DNA of 64,000 nucleotides from Myxococcales bacterium (GCA_020633555.1 JACKDL010000012.1:62001-126000), one strand, 5' to 3'; positions 29,174-37,893 are shown, counted from the stretch's first letter. A program made the numbers and translations. The notes: a model not told the origin generated them from the letters alone.

Positions 29174-30052
29174 CTACCGCGGCAGGTAGCTGCTGGGGTT
29201 GGCGCCGAACACCCGGGTGAACTCGCGGGAGAACTGCGAGAGGCTGCTGTAGCCCACCTGGTAGGCGGCGCCGGACACGTTGTTCAGGCCTTGGCTGAGC
29301 TGCCGGTGGGCCTCTTGCAGGCGCAGGCGCTTGATGTATTGCATGGGCGTCTCGGCGGTGACGGCCTTGAAGGCCTCGTAGAACACCGAGGGGCTCACGC
29401 CGGCCTGCGCGGCCAGATCGGGCACGGCGAAGGGCTGGGTGCAGTCGGCGTGGATGGTGGCGAGCACGTCGGCGATGGCGCCGGGCTGGCCGTGGCCCAT
29501 GGCCACCGCGCGCAGGAAGCCGCCGCGGGGGCCGGTGAGCACGCGGTACAGCAGCTCGCGCAGGTACAGGGGGCCCAGGGCGGGGAGGTCGGCGGGGCGA
29601 TCCAGCAGGGCGACCAGGCGGCCCATGAGGTCGTGAAGCTCGGGGGTGACGGGGCAGGCGGCCAGACCCCGCTGCGGGGGCTCGGCGGTGCTGGGGGTGA
29701 GGCTGGGACCGGCCTGGGCCATCAGGGCGCGCACGGTCTCCAGGTCGATGTCCACCACCAGCGACAGGAAGGGGCGCTCGGGGCTGGCTTCGAGGATCTG
29801 GCCCACCACCGGCAGGGGCACGGCGGTGACCAGGTAGTGTTCGGGGTCGTAGTGGTACGCGTCGTCGCCCACCTGCGAGCGTTTGCGGCCCTGGGTGACG
29901 AGGAACACGCTGCGGCTGTAGACGGCCGGCTCGGGCGCGGTGGTCCCGTCACGGCGGAAGATCAGCAGGCCAGGCAGCGCCGTGGCGTTGCCGCCTTCGG
30001 CCGGGGCGTGGGCCAGGCAGCGCTGGGCCAGGGTGGGCGGGGCCGCGGGCAC
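29174..30052 (-). CDS. AraC-family transcriptional regulator
   Basis: Two helix-turn-helix motifs lie near the C-terminus (FAVPDLAAQAGVSPSVFYEA, then NNVSGAAYQVGYSSLSQFSR), ending in FTRVFGANPSSYLPR, the classic AraC signature. The N-terminal half looks like the AraC-type cupin sensor (TTAPEPAVYSRSVFLVTQGR). The start is a GTG at 30052, giving 292 residues. The gene follows the aldo/keto reductase gene on the same strand after only ten bases, so the two form a pair and the regulator probably controls its neighbour. The ligand is unknown. Confidence 0.88.
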   Translation of the reverse strand: MPAAPPTLAQRCLAHAPAEGGNATALPGLLIFRRDGTTAPEPAVYSRSVFLVTQGRKRSQVGDDAYHYDPEHYLVTAVPLPVVGQILEASPERPFLSLVVDIDLETVRALMAQAGPSLTPSTAEPPQRGLAACPVTPELHDLMGRLVALLDRPADLPALGPLYLRELLYRVLTGPRGGFLRAVAMGHGQPGAIADVLATIHADCTQPFAVPDLAAQAGVSPSVFYEAFKAVTAETPMQYIKRLRLQEAHRQLSQGLNNVSGAAYQVGYSSLSQFSREFTRVFGANPSSYLPR

Positions 30053-30062
30053 CCGGGCGACC

Positions 30063-31028
30063 TCAGTACCGGGCGCCGGCGGTGGCGCCCACGGGCAGGG
30101 CCTCGTCGAGGAAGGCCAGCTCCTGGGCGGTGAGGGTGACCTGGCGGGCGCCCTGGTTCTCGTCGAAGCGCTTCTGGCTGCGGGTGCCAGGGATGGTCAC
30201 CACGTGCTCGCCGTGGCTGAGCAGCCAGGCCAGGGCGAGCTGGGCCGGGGTGACGCCCTTGTCGGCGGCCATGGCCCGCACGGTGGCGACGAGGTCCAGG
30301 TTCTTCTGGAAGTTCTCGCCCTGGAAGCGGGGGTTGTGGCGGCGGAAGTCGTCGGCGGCGAAGTCCTCGGGCGACTGGATGGCGCCCGTGAGGAAGCCGC
30401 GGCCCAGGGGCGAGTAGGCCACGAAGGTGATGCCCAACTCTTTGCAGGTGTCCAGCAGCTCCAGCTCGGGCTCGCGGGACCACAGGCTGAACTCGGTCTG
30501 CAGGGCGCTGATGGGGTGCACGGCGTGGGCGCGGCGCACCTGCTCGGGGGTGGCCTCGGACAGGCCCAGGGCGCGCACCTTGCCGGCCTTCACCAGCTCG
30601 GCCATGGCGCCCACGGTCTCCTCGATGGGCGTGTTGGGGTCCACCCGGTGCTGGTAGTACAGGTCGATGGTGTCGACGCCCAGGCGCTCGAGCGAGGCGT
30701 CGCAGCAGGCGCGCACGTACTCGGGCTTGCCGTTGATGCCCAGGAAGCCCTTGTTGTCGTCGCGCATGACGCCGAACTTGGTGGCGATGACGGCCTCGTC
30801 GCGCCGGGCGCGCAGGGCGCCGCCCACCAACACCTCGTTGGTCCAGGGGCCGTACATGTCGGCGGTGTCGAAGAAGTTCATGCCGGCGTCCAGGGCGTGG
30901 TGGATCAGCGCCACGCTCTGGGCGTCATCGGACTTGCCATAGAACTCCGACATGCCCATGCAGCCCAGGCCGATGGGGGCGATCTGCATGCCAGTGGTTC
31001 CGAGGGGGCGGCGGGAAGGCGTGCTCAT
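30063..31028 (-). CDS. Aldo/keto reductase
   Basis: This is an NADPH-dependent oxidoreductase that reduces aldehydes or ketones in the cytoplasm. Visible family features are IGLGCMGMSEFYG near the start, DTADMYGPWTNE (Asp and Tyr of the tetrad near 50-58), ATKFG (Lys), and YYQHRVDP (His). The C-terminal NADPH-binding stretch reads VTIPGTRSQKRFDENQGA. At 321 residues it is close to the YakC/Tas-type subfamily. It has no signal peptide and pairs with the AraC-type regulator gene downstream. Its natural substrate cannot be read. Confidence 0.92.
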   Translation of the reverse strand: MSTPSRRPLGTTGMQIAPIGLGCMGMSEFYGKSDDAQSVALIHHALDAGMNFFDTADMYGPWTNEVLVGGALRARRDEAVIATKFGVMRDDNKGFLGINGKPEYVRACCDASLERLGVDTIDLYYQHRVDPNTPIEETVGAMAELVKAGKVRALGLSEATPEQVRRAHAVHPISALQTEFSLWSREPELELLDTCKELGITFVAYSPLGRGFLTGAIQSPEDFAADDFRRHNPRFQGENFQKNLDLVATVRAMAADKGVTPAQLALAWLLSHGEHVVTIPGTRSQKRFDENQGARQVTLTAQELAFLDEALPVGATAGARY

Positions 31029-31136
31029 GGTGGACTCCCGAGAGAGGGTGGCTTGGCGGTGCCCGGCAGGGGGGCGGTGACAGCGCCAAGGTAGAGGGAG
31101 TCGGCCGCTGGGCGAAGGGCAATTGCTCCGAAGGGT

Positions 31137-31170
31137 TTGCCTGATCCTCCGGCTTCGGAGGATCAGGCAA
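31137..31170. terminator. Perfect 15-base hairpin, possible bidirectional terminator
   Basis: TTGCCTGATCCTCCG (31137-31151), a four-base loop GCTT and CGGAGGATCAGGCAA (31156-31170) make a perfect 15-base-pair stem. It lies six bases past the stop of the minus-strand hydroxylase-rhodanese gene and upstream of the aldo/keto reductase gene. There is no U-run right after the stem on that strand, so it may also be an operator or an mRNA-end stabiliser. Confidence 0.6.
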
Positions 31171-31176
31171 CCGCGC

Positions 31177-33042
31177 TCAGTCCGTCTCGACGGGCAGGTC
31201 GAGCCGGCTGTATTCGGCCCAGGAGCCGTCGTAGTTCAACGCGGTTGCGGGATCGGCGCCGAGCTGGTGCAAGGCGAAGGCGATGGCCGCCGAGCGGGTG
31301 CCCGACTGGCAGTAGCTGAGCACTTTGGTCTGCCCCGGGGTGATGCCCAGGCCCGTGAACAGGGCGCGCAGCTCGTTCACCGGCTTCAGGCGCTGGTCCT
31401 GCTCGGTGCGCAGCACGCCGAACCACTCCAGGTGCTTGCTGCCGGGGATGCGGCCCTTCTTGGCGGCGTTCTTGCGCTGCTCGGCGCCGGCGAACTCGGC
31501 GCGGCTGCGGGTGTCGAGCTTCACGGCGTCGGCGGCGAAGGCCTGCAGGGCCTGCCAGCGCTGGGGAGTGGGCGCGCTGGGGCCGGCGAGCGTCACGTCG
31601 CCGGGCGACGGGGCCTTGCCGGGGCCGGCGGCCAGGCCGTGGCCGCCGTTCAGCCACGCGCGCAGGTTGCCGTCGAGCACCCGGGCCTCGTAGCCGGCGA
31701 TGTGCCTCAGGGTCCACCACAGCCGGATGGGCTCGGGGCCGCCGTCGCCGTAGAGCACCACCACCGCGTCCTGGCGGACGCCGCGGGCGCGCAGGGCCGC
31801 CTGCAGCTCGGCCACGGGCCGGGACATGCCGGGGATGTCGCCGCCCGAATAGTCGGGGCGGTCGATGGGCACCGCGCCGGGGATGTGGCCCTGCTCGAAG
31901 CGGGCCGTGGGGCGCACGTCCAGCACCACCAGCCGGGGGCTGCCCAGGGCCTTCGCCAGCTCGGCGGCGCTCACCATGGCCTCGGGGTGGGCGTAGCCGG
32001 CGGCCTTGGCCTCGCTACCGAAGGCCTCCAGGGCCGCAGTGGCGGCTTCGGGGCTGGCGGCGTAGGCGTCGGCGCCGGCGGGGGCGACGGTCATGGGCTG
32101 GGAGGTGGCGGCGGCCTCGCCCATCATCGGGGTGCGGGCCTCGAGGGCGCGGGGCAGGGCGGCCCAGTAGCCGCCGCCGACGAGCAGCACGCCCACCACG
32201 CTGGCGCCCACGGTGGCCGCGCGCTTGCCCTCGCCCAGCCAGTGGCTGACGGGCCAGGCCATGAGGCCGAAGAAGTCATTGGGGTAGGTCTCGACGCCGG
32301 GGAACCCCAGGGCGCGGGGGGTGTGTTCGGGCATGTAGGCGGTGCCGAACAGCCAGTCCCAGGTGCTGAAGATGATGCCGAAGTTGACGGTGTTGGTGCC
32401 GTCGCGGTCGTAGTCGTGGTGCCACAGGTGCATGCGCGGGCTGTTGAAGATGTACCTCAGCCAGGTGTGGCCCAGGTCCAGGTTGGCGTGGTTGAGGTGC
32501 CCGATGAGGGTGCCGAACAGCGCGTGGAACATGATGGCCTCGTAGCCGAAGCCGAACCACACCAGGGGCAGGTAGAGCACGGTCTTGTAGACGACCACCT
32601 CGGTCCACTGGAACCGGAACGAGACGATCCAGTCCATCTCGCCGTCTTTGACCGAGTGGTGGCCCTTGTGGAACTCCCAGAAGAAGGCCACCCGGTGCAG
32701 CAGGTTGTGGACCGACCACTGAATGAAGTCGACGACCACCAGCGCCACCGGGATCTGGACCCACAGCGGCCACTGGCTGGCGGCGTTGCGGTAGACCGTG
32801 TCCATCAAGCCGGCCTGGCCGAGCCAGGCGTCGATGTGGGGCAGCACGAAGTTGGCGGCCAGACCCGCCAGCACCGCGCCCAGGAAGTGCCCGTTGAACA
32901 CCAGGTGGATCAGGTCGGACCACAGGTAGCGGCGCAGAGCCACCTGCTCTTTGCGCCAGGGCCAGCGCCGCTCGGCGGCGGCCACGACCACCGAGAAGAG
33001 GGCCAGGCCGATGGGGTACAGGTAGGCGCTGAGCAGGTCCAT
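31177..33042 (-). CDS. Fatty acid hydroxylase/sterol desaturase fused to a tandem rhodanese
   Basis: The ATG at 33042 has GGAG six bases upstream; a frame extension to 33075 has no ribosome site. Residues about 1-285 form a membrane di-iron hydroxylase with the His boxes HNLLH, HKGHH and HLWHH, plus HLNHANLDLGHTW. They lie at about 111-127 and 181-210 between transmembrane helices. A further helix (near 288-305) leads through an Ala-rich linker to two rhodanese domains. The first, about 352-480, has LYGDGGPEPIRLWW where the catalytic Cys should be, so it is inactive as in two-domain sulfurtransferases. The second, about 490-621, keeps the active loop YCQSGTRSA with Cys578. The family pair hydroxylates lipids and transfers sulfane sulfur. 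The combination is unusual and its joint role is unknown. Confidence 0.85.
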   Translation of the reverse strand: MDLLSAYLYPIGLALFSVVVAAAERRWPWRKEQVALRRYLWSDLIHLVFNGHFLGAVLAGLAANFVLPHIDAWLGQAGLMDTVYRNAASQWPLWVQIPVALVVVDFIQWSVHNLLHRVAFFWEFHKGHHSVKDGEMDWIVSFRFQWTEVVVYKTVLYLPLVWFGFGYEAIMFHALFGTLIGHLNHANLDLGHTWLRYIFNSPRMHLWHHDYDRDGTNTVNFGIIFSTWDWLFGTAYMPEHTPRALGFPGVETYPNDFFGLMAWPVSHWLGEGKRAATVGASVVGVLLVGGGYWAALPRALEARTPMMGEAAATSQPMTVAPAGADAYAASPEAATAALEAFGSEAKAAGYAHPEAMVSAAELAKALGSPRLVVLDVRPTARFEQGHIPGAVPIDRPDYSGGDIPGMSRPVAELQAALRARGVRQDAVVVLYGDGGPEPIRLWWTLRHIAGYEARVLDGNLRAWLNGGHGLAAGPGKAPSPGDVTLAGPSAPTPQRWQALQAFAADAVKLDTRSRAEFAGAEQRKNAAKKGRIPGSKHLEWFGVLRTEQDQRLKPVNELRALFTGLGITPGQTKVLSYCQSGTRSAAIAFALHQLGADPATALNYDGSWAEYSRLDLPVETD

Positions 33043-33213
33043 GGGGGCTCCGGGGCGGGGGATGGGACCGGGCATAGCAAGAACCGGACCCCGCAGCGAG
33101 GTGCTGCGGCAGAACGCCGCGCCGGACGGGTGGGCGCCGGCACTCTGTCGTGGTGTTTCAATGTGTTGCGACGTGTGGTGCGTCTGCGGCGCGGTTGCTG
33201 CGACGTTGCCCGC

Positions 33214-34734
33214 TCAAGGACGCGGCTGGAGGGTCACCGTCACGCCCGCCGGCAGGCTCAGCGCCTGCAGGGCGGGCTCCACCTGTGCGGGCGTCGCGCC
33301 CACCACCCACAGCGCGTGGCCCGGGCGACCGTCGCGACGCTGCACGGGCTGGGGCCCCGCCAGGCGCTCGATGGTGGCGACCGCGCTCAACGGCACCCGG
33401 GCGCCGCCAGGGGTGGCCACGGTGAGGTCTGTCAGCTCGGGGCGGGGGCTCTGGATCACCGTGATGGGCGTGGCCCCCGGGCGGCCTGCGGGCACGCCCT
33501 CGAGGCCGGCGCGGACGGCCTGCGCCAGCGCGTGGGGGGTGATCCCCATGCGACGGCCGTGGGAGCTCAAGCGCACCTGCAGCTCCGCTGGGACGGGCGG
33601 GGCGGGATCCTCGACGGCCCGGCCGATCCGGGCGGCCGACAGGGCGGCGCGGGTGGCCTCCAGCAGCGGGGGCAACGCGTCGGCCGGGCCGCCGAGCCAG
33701 ATCTCGGTGACGGGCTCGCCGGGATCGCGGCTGTGGGCGAGCTGCACGCCGGGCAGGGCGCGCAGCGCGGCCTCCAGCGCGGGACGCTGGGAGGCGGGAA
33801 CTCGCGCGCGGATGGTCGGGCCGTCCGCTTCCAGGTGCAGCGTCGCCCCGGGGACCGCGCGCCGCGCGGCGGCGAAGACGGCGGACCAGCGGTCGGCCTC
33901 GGCCAGGTGCACGTGCACGTCGCTGGCCTGCGTGGGTAGCAGCCGGGCGTCGGCGGCGGCCTCGTCGAGCTTCAGGGGCGCGCCGCCGTGGCCCAGGACG
34001 GTCAGGCAGACGGCGGCGGCGCCGTCGACCTCGCAGTGGCAGCGGGGGGTGTCCTCCAGGCGCAGGGTGGCCACGTCGGACAAGCGCACCTTCGGGGTCA
34101 GCATCACGGCGGACAGGGCCTGCACGTCCGCCCCGGGGGTCGGCGCGAGGGCCGCCGCCACGGCCTCGAGGGTGAGCCCGAAGGCGGCCAGCCTGCGGGC
34201 GTCCGCCTCGACCTTCAGGTGGGGGTCGGGCAGCCCGCAGGCGCGGACCTCGGTGATGCCAGCGAAGCGCTCCAGGCCCTCGGCGATGCGGGCGGCGCGG
34301 GCGCGGGCCGCGGGGTCGCCGCCCGGGAGCGCGTAGCGCCGCAGGATCGTGCCGGGCTGCCGCCGCAGCAGGGCCGGCTCGCAGTCGTCCGGCAGGGTCG
34401 CGCGGGCGGCGTCCAGCGCCTCGCGGGTGCGCTGAGCGGCGCGCCCGGGCGGAACCTGGGCTTCAAAGGTCAGCGCCAGCTCCAGCACGCCCTCCCGGGC
34501 CGTGCTGCTCAGCTTCGCCAGGCCGGGCAGCCGCGTCACCGCGCCCTCGACGGGCCGGGCGACCTGCGCTTCCACGGCGGCCGGGGAGTAGCCCGGGCAG
34601 ATCACCTGCACCGTGAGGGGCGGCGGCGTGGTGGGGACGGGGGTCGGGCGCAGCTTCGCCAGCCAGTCGGCGGGCGAGGCGAGGGCGAGGGGGGCCCACA
34701 GGGCCACGAGCAGAGTCAGCATGGCTGCGAGCAT
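33214..34734 (-). CDS. Soluble RND-pump porter protein without transmembrane helices
   Basis: The N-terminus MLAAMLTLLVALWAPLALA is a signal peptide; Met5 at 34722 is an alternative start. The 506-residue mature part resembles the two periplasmic loops of AcrB-type RND pumps. The N-terminal loop shows QVICPGYSPAAVEAQVARPVE (near 43-63), LSSTAREGVLELALTFEAQV, and a VRLSDVATLRLED segment near 215 (AcrB LLKDVARI position). The C-terminal loop shows GRRMGITPHALAQAV (near 393) and RVPLSAVATIERLAGPQPV (near 445), as in AcrB. No transmembrane helix bundle follows either loop. So the pump domains appear to be joined directly with both membrane bundles lost. No adaptor or TolC gene is next to it. It may bind a ligand in the periplasm. 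Confidence 0.72.
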   Translation of the reverse strand: MLAAMLTLLVALWAPLALASPADWLAKLRPTPVPTTPPPLTVQVICPGYSPAAVEAQVARPVEGAVTRLPGLAKLSSTAREGVLELALTFEAQVPPGRAAQRTREALDAARATLPDDCEPALLRRQPGTILRRYALPGGDPAARARAARIAEGLERFAGITEVRACGLPDPHLKVEADARRLAAFGLTLEAVAAALAPTPGADVQALSAVMLTPKVRLSDVATLRLEDTPRCHCEVDGAAAVCLTVLGHGGAPLKLDEAAADARLLPTQASDVHVHLAEADRWSAVFAAARRAVPGATLHLEADGPTIRARVPASQRPALEAALRALPGVQLAHSRDPGEPVTEIWLGGPADALPPLLEATRAALSAARIGRAVEDPAPPVPAELQVRLSSHGRRMGITPHALAQAVRAGLEGVPAGRPGATPITVIQSPRPELTDLTVATPGGARVPLSAVATIERLAGPQPVQRRDGRPGHALWVVGATPAQVEPALQALSLPAGVTVTLQPRP

Positions 34735-34883
34735 GCCCTATCCAGCCGGCGTGGGGACCACTTCTTCGGTTGAGGGCGATGGTGTGAGCGTTGGTGGCGA
34801 CGGCGGCAATCCAGGCCACGAGCGGGCGGCGGTCTGGGCATCTGTGGTTGCGTGATTGCAACTTATGGTGGCCGAAATGCTCG

Positions 34884-34912
34884 TTGGTTCGACTTGAGCA
34901 CCTCGCTAGCGT
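34884..34912 (+). promoter_or_regulatory. Possible promoter of the glutathione transferase gene
   Basis: TTGGTT at 34884-34889 and TAGCGT at 34907-34912 are separated by 17 bases and lie about 50 bases before the start codon at 34962, in the 227-base gap between divergent genes. The boxes match the housekeeping consensus only in part. I see nothing else in the gap (34735-34961) that looks like a gene or an operator. Confidence 0.3.
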
Positions 34913-34961
34913 GGGTCCCAACACGGCGCCCGGTGGGCGTCGCCGCTGGAAAGGGGCTGGC

Positions 34962-35867
34962 ATGGCACGCATGATCGAGGGTCAGTGGGAGGGTTCCTGG
35001 CGTCCCGCCGATGCAGAGGGCGACGGCAGCTTTCGGCGCAAGCCGAGCGTGTTCCGCGAGCCGCTGCCGCAGGGGCCCATCGAGGCGGGCCGGTACCATC
35101 TGTTCGTGGCGTGGACCTGCCCGTGGGCGCACCGCACCCTGGTGGTACGGGCGCTGAAGGGCCTGCAGGCGTTGATCCCGGTGCACTTCGCCAATGAGCT
35201 CACGGATCGGAGCTGGGCCTTCGAGTCGCCGGAAGCCTCGCCCTACGGAGACCACCACCTGTACCAGGTCTACTTGCGGGCGGATCCAGCGTACACGGGG
35301 CGGGTGACCGTGCCGGTGCTGTGGGACAGCCAGACACAGCGCATCGTGAACAACGAGTCCAGCGAGATCATCGCGTGGCTGGACAGCCTGCCGAGCGCGG
35401 CGCCCCGCTTGCGCCCGCAGCGCTGGCTCTCCGAGATCGACCAATGGGCCGATGCGCTGTATGAGCCGCTGAACAACGGTGTGTACCGGGCCGGCTTTGC
35501 GTCGTCCCAGGCCGCATACGATGAGGCGGTGGCGGGTGTGTTCGCCTGCCTCGATGGGGTGGAGGCCCGGTTGGAGGGGCGGCGCTGGCTCGTGGGCGAC
35601 CGTATCACCGAGGCCGACATCCGCCTCTTCGTCACGGCGTTTCGCTTCGACGGGGCCTACTACTCCCTGTTTCGCTGCAATCTGCGGCGTCTGGCCGACT
35701 ACCCGAACATCCAAGCCCACCTGGTCCGGCTGTTCGCCCTGCCGGGTGTGTCCGAGACCTGCAATCTGGCCGCTGCCCGGCGGGGCTATGCCTCGATCCG
35801 CGCGGTGAACCCCAGCGGGATCGTCCCTGCCGGCCCCCTGGGCCTGGTGGGCGTCGTCGGGCCCTGA
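34962..35867 (+). CDS. Glutathione S-transferase, glutathionyl-hydroquinone reductase type (YqjG/ECM4)
   Basis: Enzymes of this group remove glutathione from glutathionyl-hydroquinones, using a catalytic Cys. The ATG at 34962 has AAGGGG upstream. The 301-residue product keeps WTCPWAHRT, with Cys53 in the CPWAH motif that marks the family. TVPVLWDSQTQRIVNNESSE (near 108-127) matches the glutathione-binding thioredoxin-like fold (cis-Pro region and NNES). WLVGDRITEADIRLFVTAFR is the typical C-terminal helical domain. It is cytoplasmic. It sits in a group with a secreted SnoaL-like protein gene and a LysR regulator gene. Confidence 0.9.
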   Translation: MARMIEGQWEGSWRPADAEGDGSFRRKPSVFREPLPQGPIEAGRYHLFVAWTCPWAHRTLVVRALKGLQALIPVHFANELTDRSWAFESPEASPYGDHHLYQVYLRADPAYTGRVTVPVLWDSQTQRIVNNESSEIIAWLDSLPSAAPRLRPQRWLSEIDQWADALYEPLNNGVYRAGFASSQAAYDEAVAGVFACLDGVEARLEGRRWLVGDRITEADIRLFVTAFRFDGAYYSLFRCNLRRLADYPNIQAHLVRLFALPGVSETCNLAAARRGYASIRAVNPSGIVPAGPLGLVGVVGP

Positions 35868-35941
35868 TCACAGACACCCGCGCCGGCCCGATGTCGGGGC
35901 GGCGCCTTTCAGACCGGCGCGCTGCGCCACAGGAGATGACC

Positions 35942-36496
35942 ATGTTCCGCCACCCGACCCGCGCCCTCGGCGCCCTCGCCCTCGTGTGTCTGGTCGCCAG
36001 CCTCACCGCGGCTTGTGAAGAGACGAAGAGCAAGTCGTCCGAGGATCTCGCGGCCGAGGCCGCCCAGATCGCGGTGTATCTGGAGACCTTCGATGACCTG
36101 GACTTCCAGGTGTTCACGCATCAGAAGTGGGACCGGCTGCACGAGAGCCACGCGCAAGACATCAAGGTGCACTGGCCCGACGGGCACACCACCGAGGGCA
36201 TCGAGGTCCACATCGAAGACCTGAAGGCTCTGTTCGTGTGGGCCCCGGACACCCGCATTGAGGAGCACCCCATCAAGCTCGGCCAGGGCGAGTGGACCGC
36301 CGTGGTGGGGTACATGGAGGGCACCTTCACCGAGCCCATGCCCATCGGCGACGGGCAGTTCATCCAGCCGACGGGGAGGGCCTACAAGATCCGCATGGCC
36401 ACCATCGGGCACTGGAACGCTGACGGTGTCATGGATGAGGAGTTCCTGTTCTGGGACAACCAGGACTTCTACCGTCAGATCGGTCTGGCTGAGTAG
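35942..36496 (+). CDS. SnoaL/ester-cyclase-like lipoprotein
   Basis: The ATG at 35942 has AGGAG six bases upstream; an earlier in-frame ATG at 35936 directly abuts that site and is less likely. The N-terminus MFRHPTRALGALALVCLVAS is a signal sequence, and TAAC (Cys25) is a plausible lipobox. The mature part, about 160 residues, reads as a SnoaL-like cone fold: VYLETFDDLDFQVFTHQKWD, VHWPDGHTTEGIEVHIEDL, then a C-terminal beta sheet (GRAYKIRMATIGHWNADGV, EFLFWDNQDF). This fold is common in polyketide cyclases and in proteins with no known enzyme activity. It converges on the LysR gene. Confidence 0.75.
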   Translation: MFRHPTRALGALALVCLVASLTAACEETKSKSSEDLAAEAAQIAVYLETFDDLDFQVFTHQKWDRLHESHAQDIKVHWPDGHTTEGIEVHIEDLKALFVWAPDTRIEEHPIKLGQGEWTAVVGYMEGTFTEPMPIGDGQFIQPTGRAYKIRMATIGHWNADGVMDEEFLFWDNQDFYRQIGLAE

Positions 36497-36500
36497 CGGC

Positions 36501-37376
36501 TCAGCGGAACCAGCCGGCACGGCGGGTCTGTTCGGCGGTCAGATCGATGAACGCACGGACCCGCGGCGCCAGGTGGCGGCTCCTCAGCCAGACGAGCGAG
36601 AGCCGCGGGACGGGGTCGAGCTGCCAGTCGGGCAGGACCCGAACCAGGCGGCCGTCGTCCACCAGTGGGGCCGCCACGAAGTCCGGGAGCACCCCGAGGC
36701 CTGCGTCTGCTGTCATCATGGCGGCGAGTGGACGGTAGTCGTCTGCGGTCAGGTCGGGTTCGCCTGGCCACGGGCTGACCCCCGCCGTGGAGTGGGCCAG
36801 CCGCCGGTGGTCACAGACGTCGGCCACCGAGGTGGGTGCTCCGCACCGGGCAATGTAGCCTGGGCTGCCGAAGATCCCGAAGGTCACGGGGCCCAGCGGC
36901 CGCGCCACCAGGTCGTCTCTGGGTGGCAGGGGGCGCGCGTGGGTGCGGAAGGCCATGTCCACCCCCTCTTCCAGCAGATCCACTTTGCGGTTGGTGACGG
37001 CGAGCGCCACGCGAACCCGGGGGTACCGGGCGCTGTAGGCCGCGAGCAGGTCGCTGAGGAACGCGGAGGTGCCCAGGTCGATGGAGGCCGTGACGCGCAG
37101 GGTCCCCTGGGGCTCTGCGGTGGAGTCGGCCAGATCCCCCGCCACATCGGCGATGTCGCGCAGGTGCGGTGCGCACCGCTCGTAGAGGGCGCGGCCATCG
37201 TCCGACAGGGCGAAGGCGCGGGCGGAGCGGACGAGCAACGCCGTGCCGAGCGCGGCCTCCAGGCGACCGACCCGACGACTCACCGTGGACTTGGGCACGC
37301 CGAGCTGCTGCCCGGCGGCCGAGAAGGTGCCGGTCTCGGCGACGGCGACGAAGGTCTCGAGGTCGTTCAGGTTCAT
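36501..37376 (-). CDS. LysR-family transcriptional regulator
   Basis: The first 60 residues form a winged helix-turn-helix (DLETFVAVAETGTFSAAGQQ, then GVPKSTVSRRVGRLEAALG), the LysR DNA-binding domain. The rest, about 230 residues, is the periplasmic-binding-protein-like ligand domain, with PQGTLRVTASIDLG at the hinge. The protein has 291 residues. It converges on the SnoaL-like gene after four bases and sits near the glutathione transferase gene, so it may control that group. LysR regulators usually act on a divergent neighbour, and none is divergent here. The inducer is unknown. Confidence 0.88.
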   Translation of the reverse strand: MNLNDLETFVAVAETGTFSAAGQQLGVPKSTVSRRVGRLEAALGTALLVRSARAFALSDDGRALYERCAPHLRDIADVAGDLADSTAEPQGTLRVTASIDLGTSAFLSDLLAAYSARYPRVRVALAVTNRKVDLLEEGVDMAFRTHARPLPPRDDLVARPLGPVTFGIFGSPGYIARCGAPTSVADVCDHRRLAHSTAGVSPWPGEPDLTADDYRPLAAMMTADAGLGVLPDFVAAPLVDDGRLVRVLPDWQLDPVPRLSLVWLRSRHLAPRVRAFIDLTAEQTRRAGWFR

Positions 37377-37440
37377 CCGGTGCTCGTGGTGCCTGGTGCG
37401 CGGCGCGTCAGGGGGAGGAGATCACGGCGCGCGTCGGCGC

Positions 37441-37893
37441 TCAAGAGGTGGCTGGCATGGGGGAGGCTCCCCGGTCGTCCGCGAGGGCCAGCAGGCGGCC
37501 CCGGATCTCGTCGCGGGCGACGCGGAAGTGTTGCAGGCGCTCTTGGTCGGTCAGGTCTTCGTGCTTGCGGTCGGGGTCCTGCAGGGGCCAGTGCAGGCGA
37601 GCCGCGTCGCCGAGGAAGACGGGGCAGACCTCTTCGGCGCAGAGCGTGACGACCAGGTCCACGGCGGCCGGGTCGATGGTCTGCACCGACTTCGAGGTGT
37701 GTGCGCCCAGGTCGATGCCCAGCTCAGCCATGGCCCGGACGGCGTACGGATTGACGCGGGACGGCGCCGAGCCGGCCGACTGCACGCGCACGGCGTCGCC
37801 GAACAGATCGCGGGCCAGGCCCTCGGCCATCTGGGAACGCGCCGAGTTCGCGACACAGAGAAACAGGATCGAGTCGAACCGGAAGCCAGGCAT
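37441..37893 (-). CDS. arsC: Arsenate reductase, low-molecular-weight phosphatase fold
   Basis: ArsC reduces arsenate to arsenite in the cytoplasm. The 150-residue product has the phosphatase-like P-loop CVANSARSQ and the second Cys pair LCAEEVCP, as in thioredoxin-coupled ArsC enzymes. It ends ASPMPATS. The ATG at 37893 has AGGG five bases upstream. An ATG at 37905 would overlap the stop of the transporter gene (ATGA) but has no ribosome site. The gene is the last of an arsR-acr3-arsC operon and converts arsenate to the form the transporter exports. Confidence 0.93.
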   Translation of the reverse strand: MPGFRFDSILFLCVANSARSQMAEGLARDLFGDAVRVQSAGSAPSRVNPYAVRAMAELGIDLGAHTSKSVQTIDPAAVDLVVTLCAEEVCPVFLGDAARLHWPLQDPDRKHEDLTDQERLQHFRVARDEIRGRLLALADDRGASPMPATS

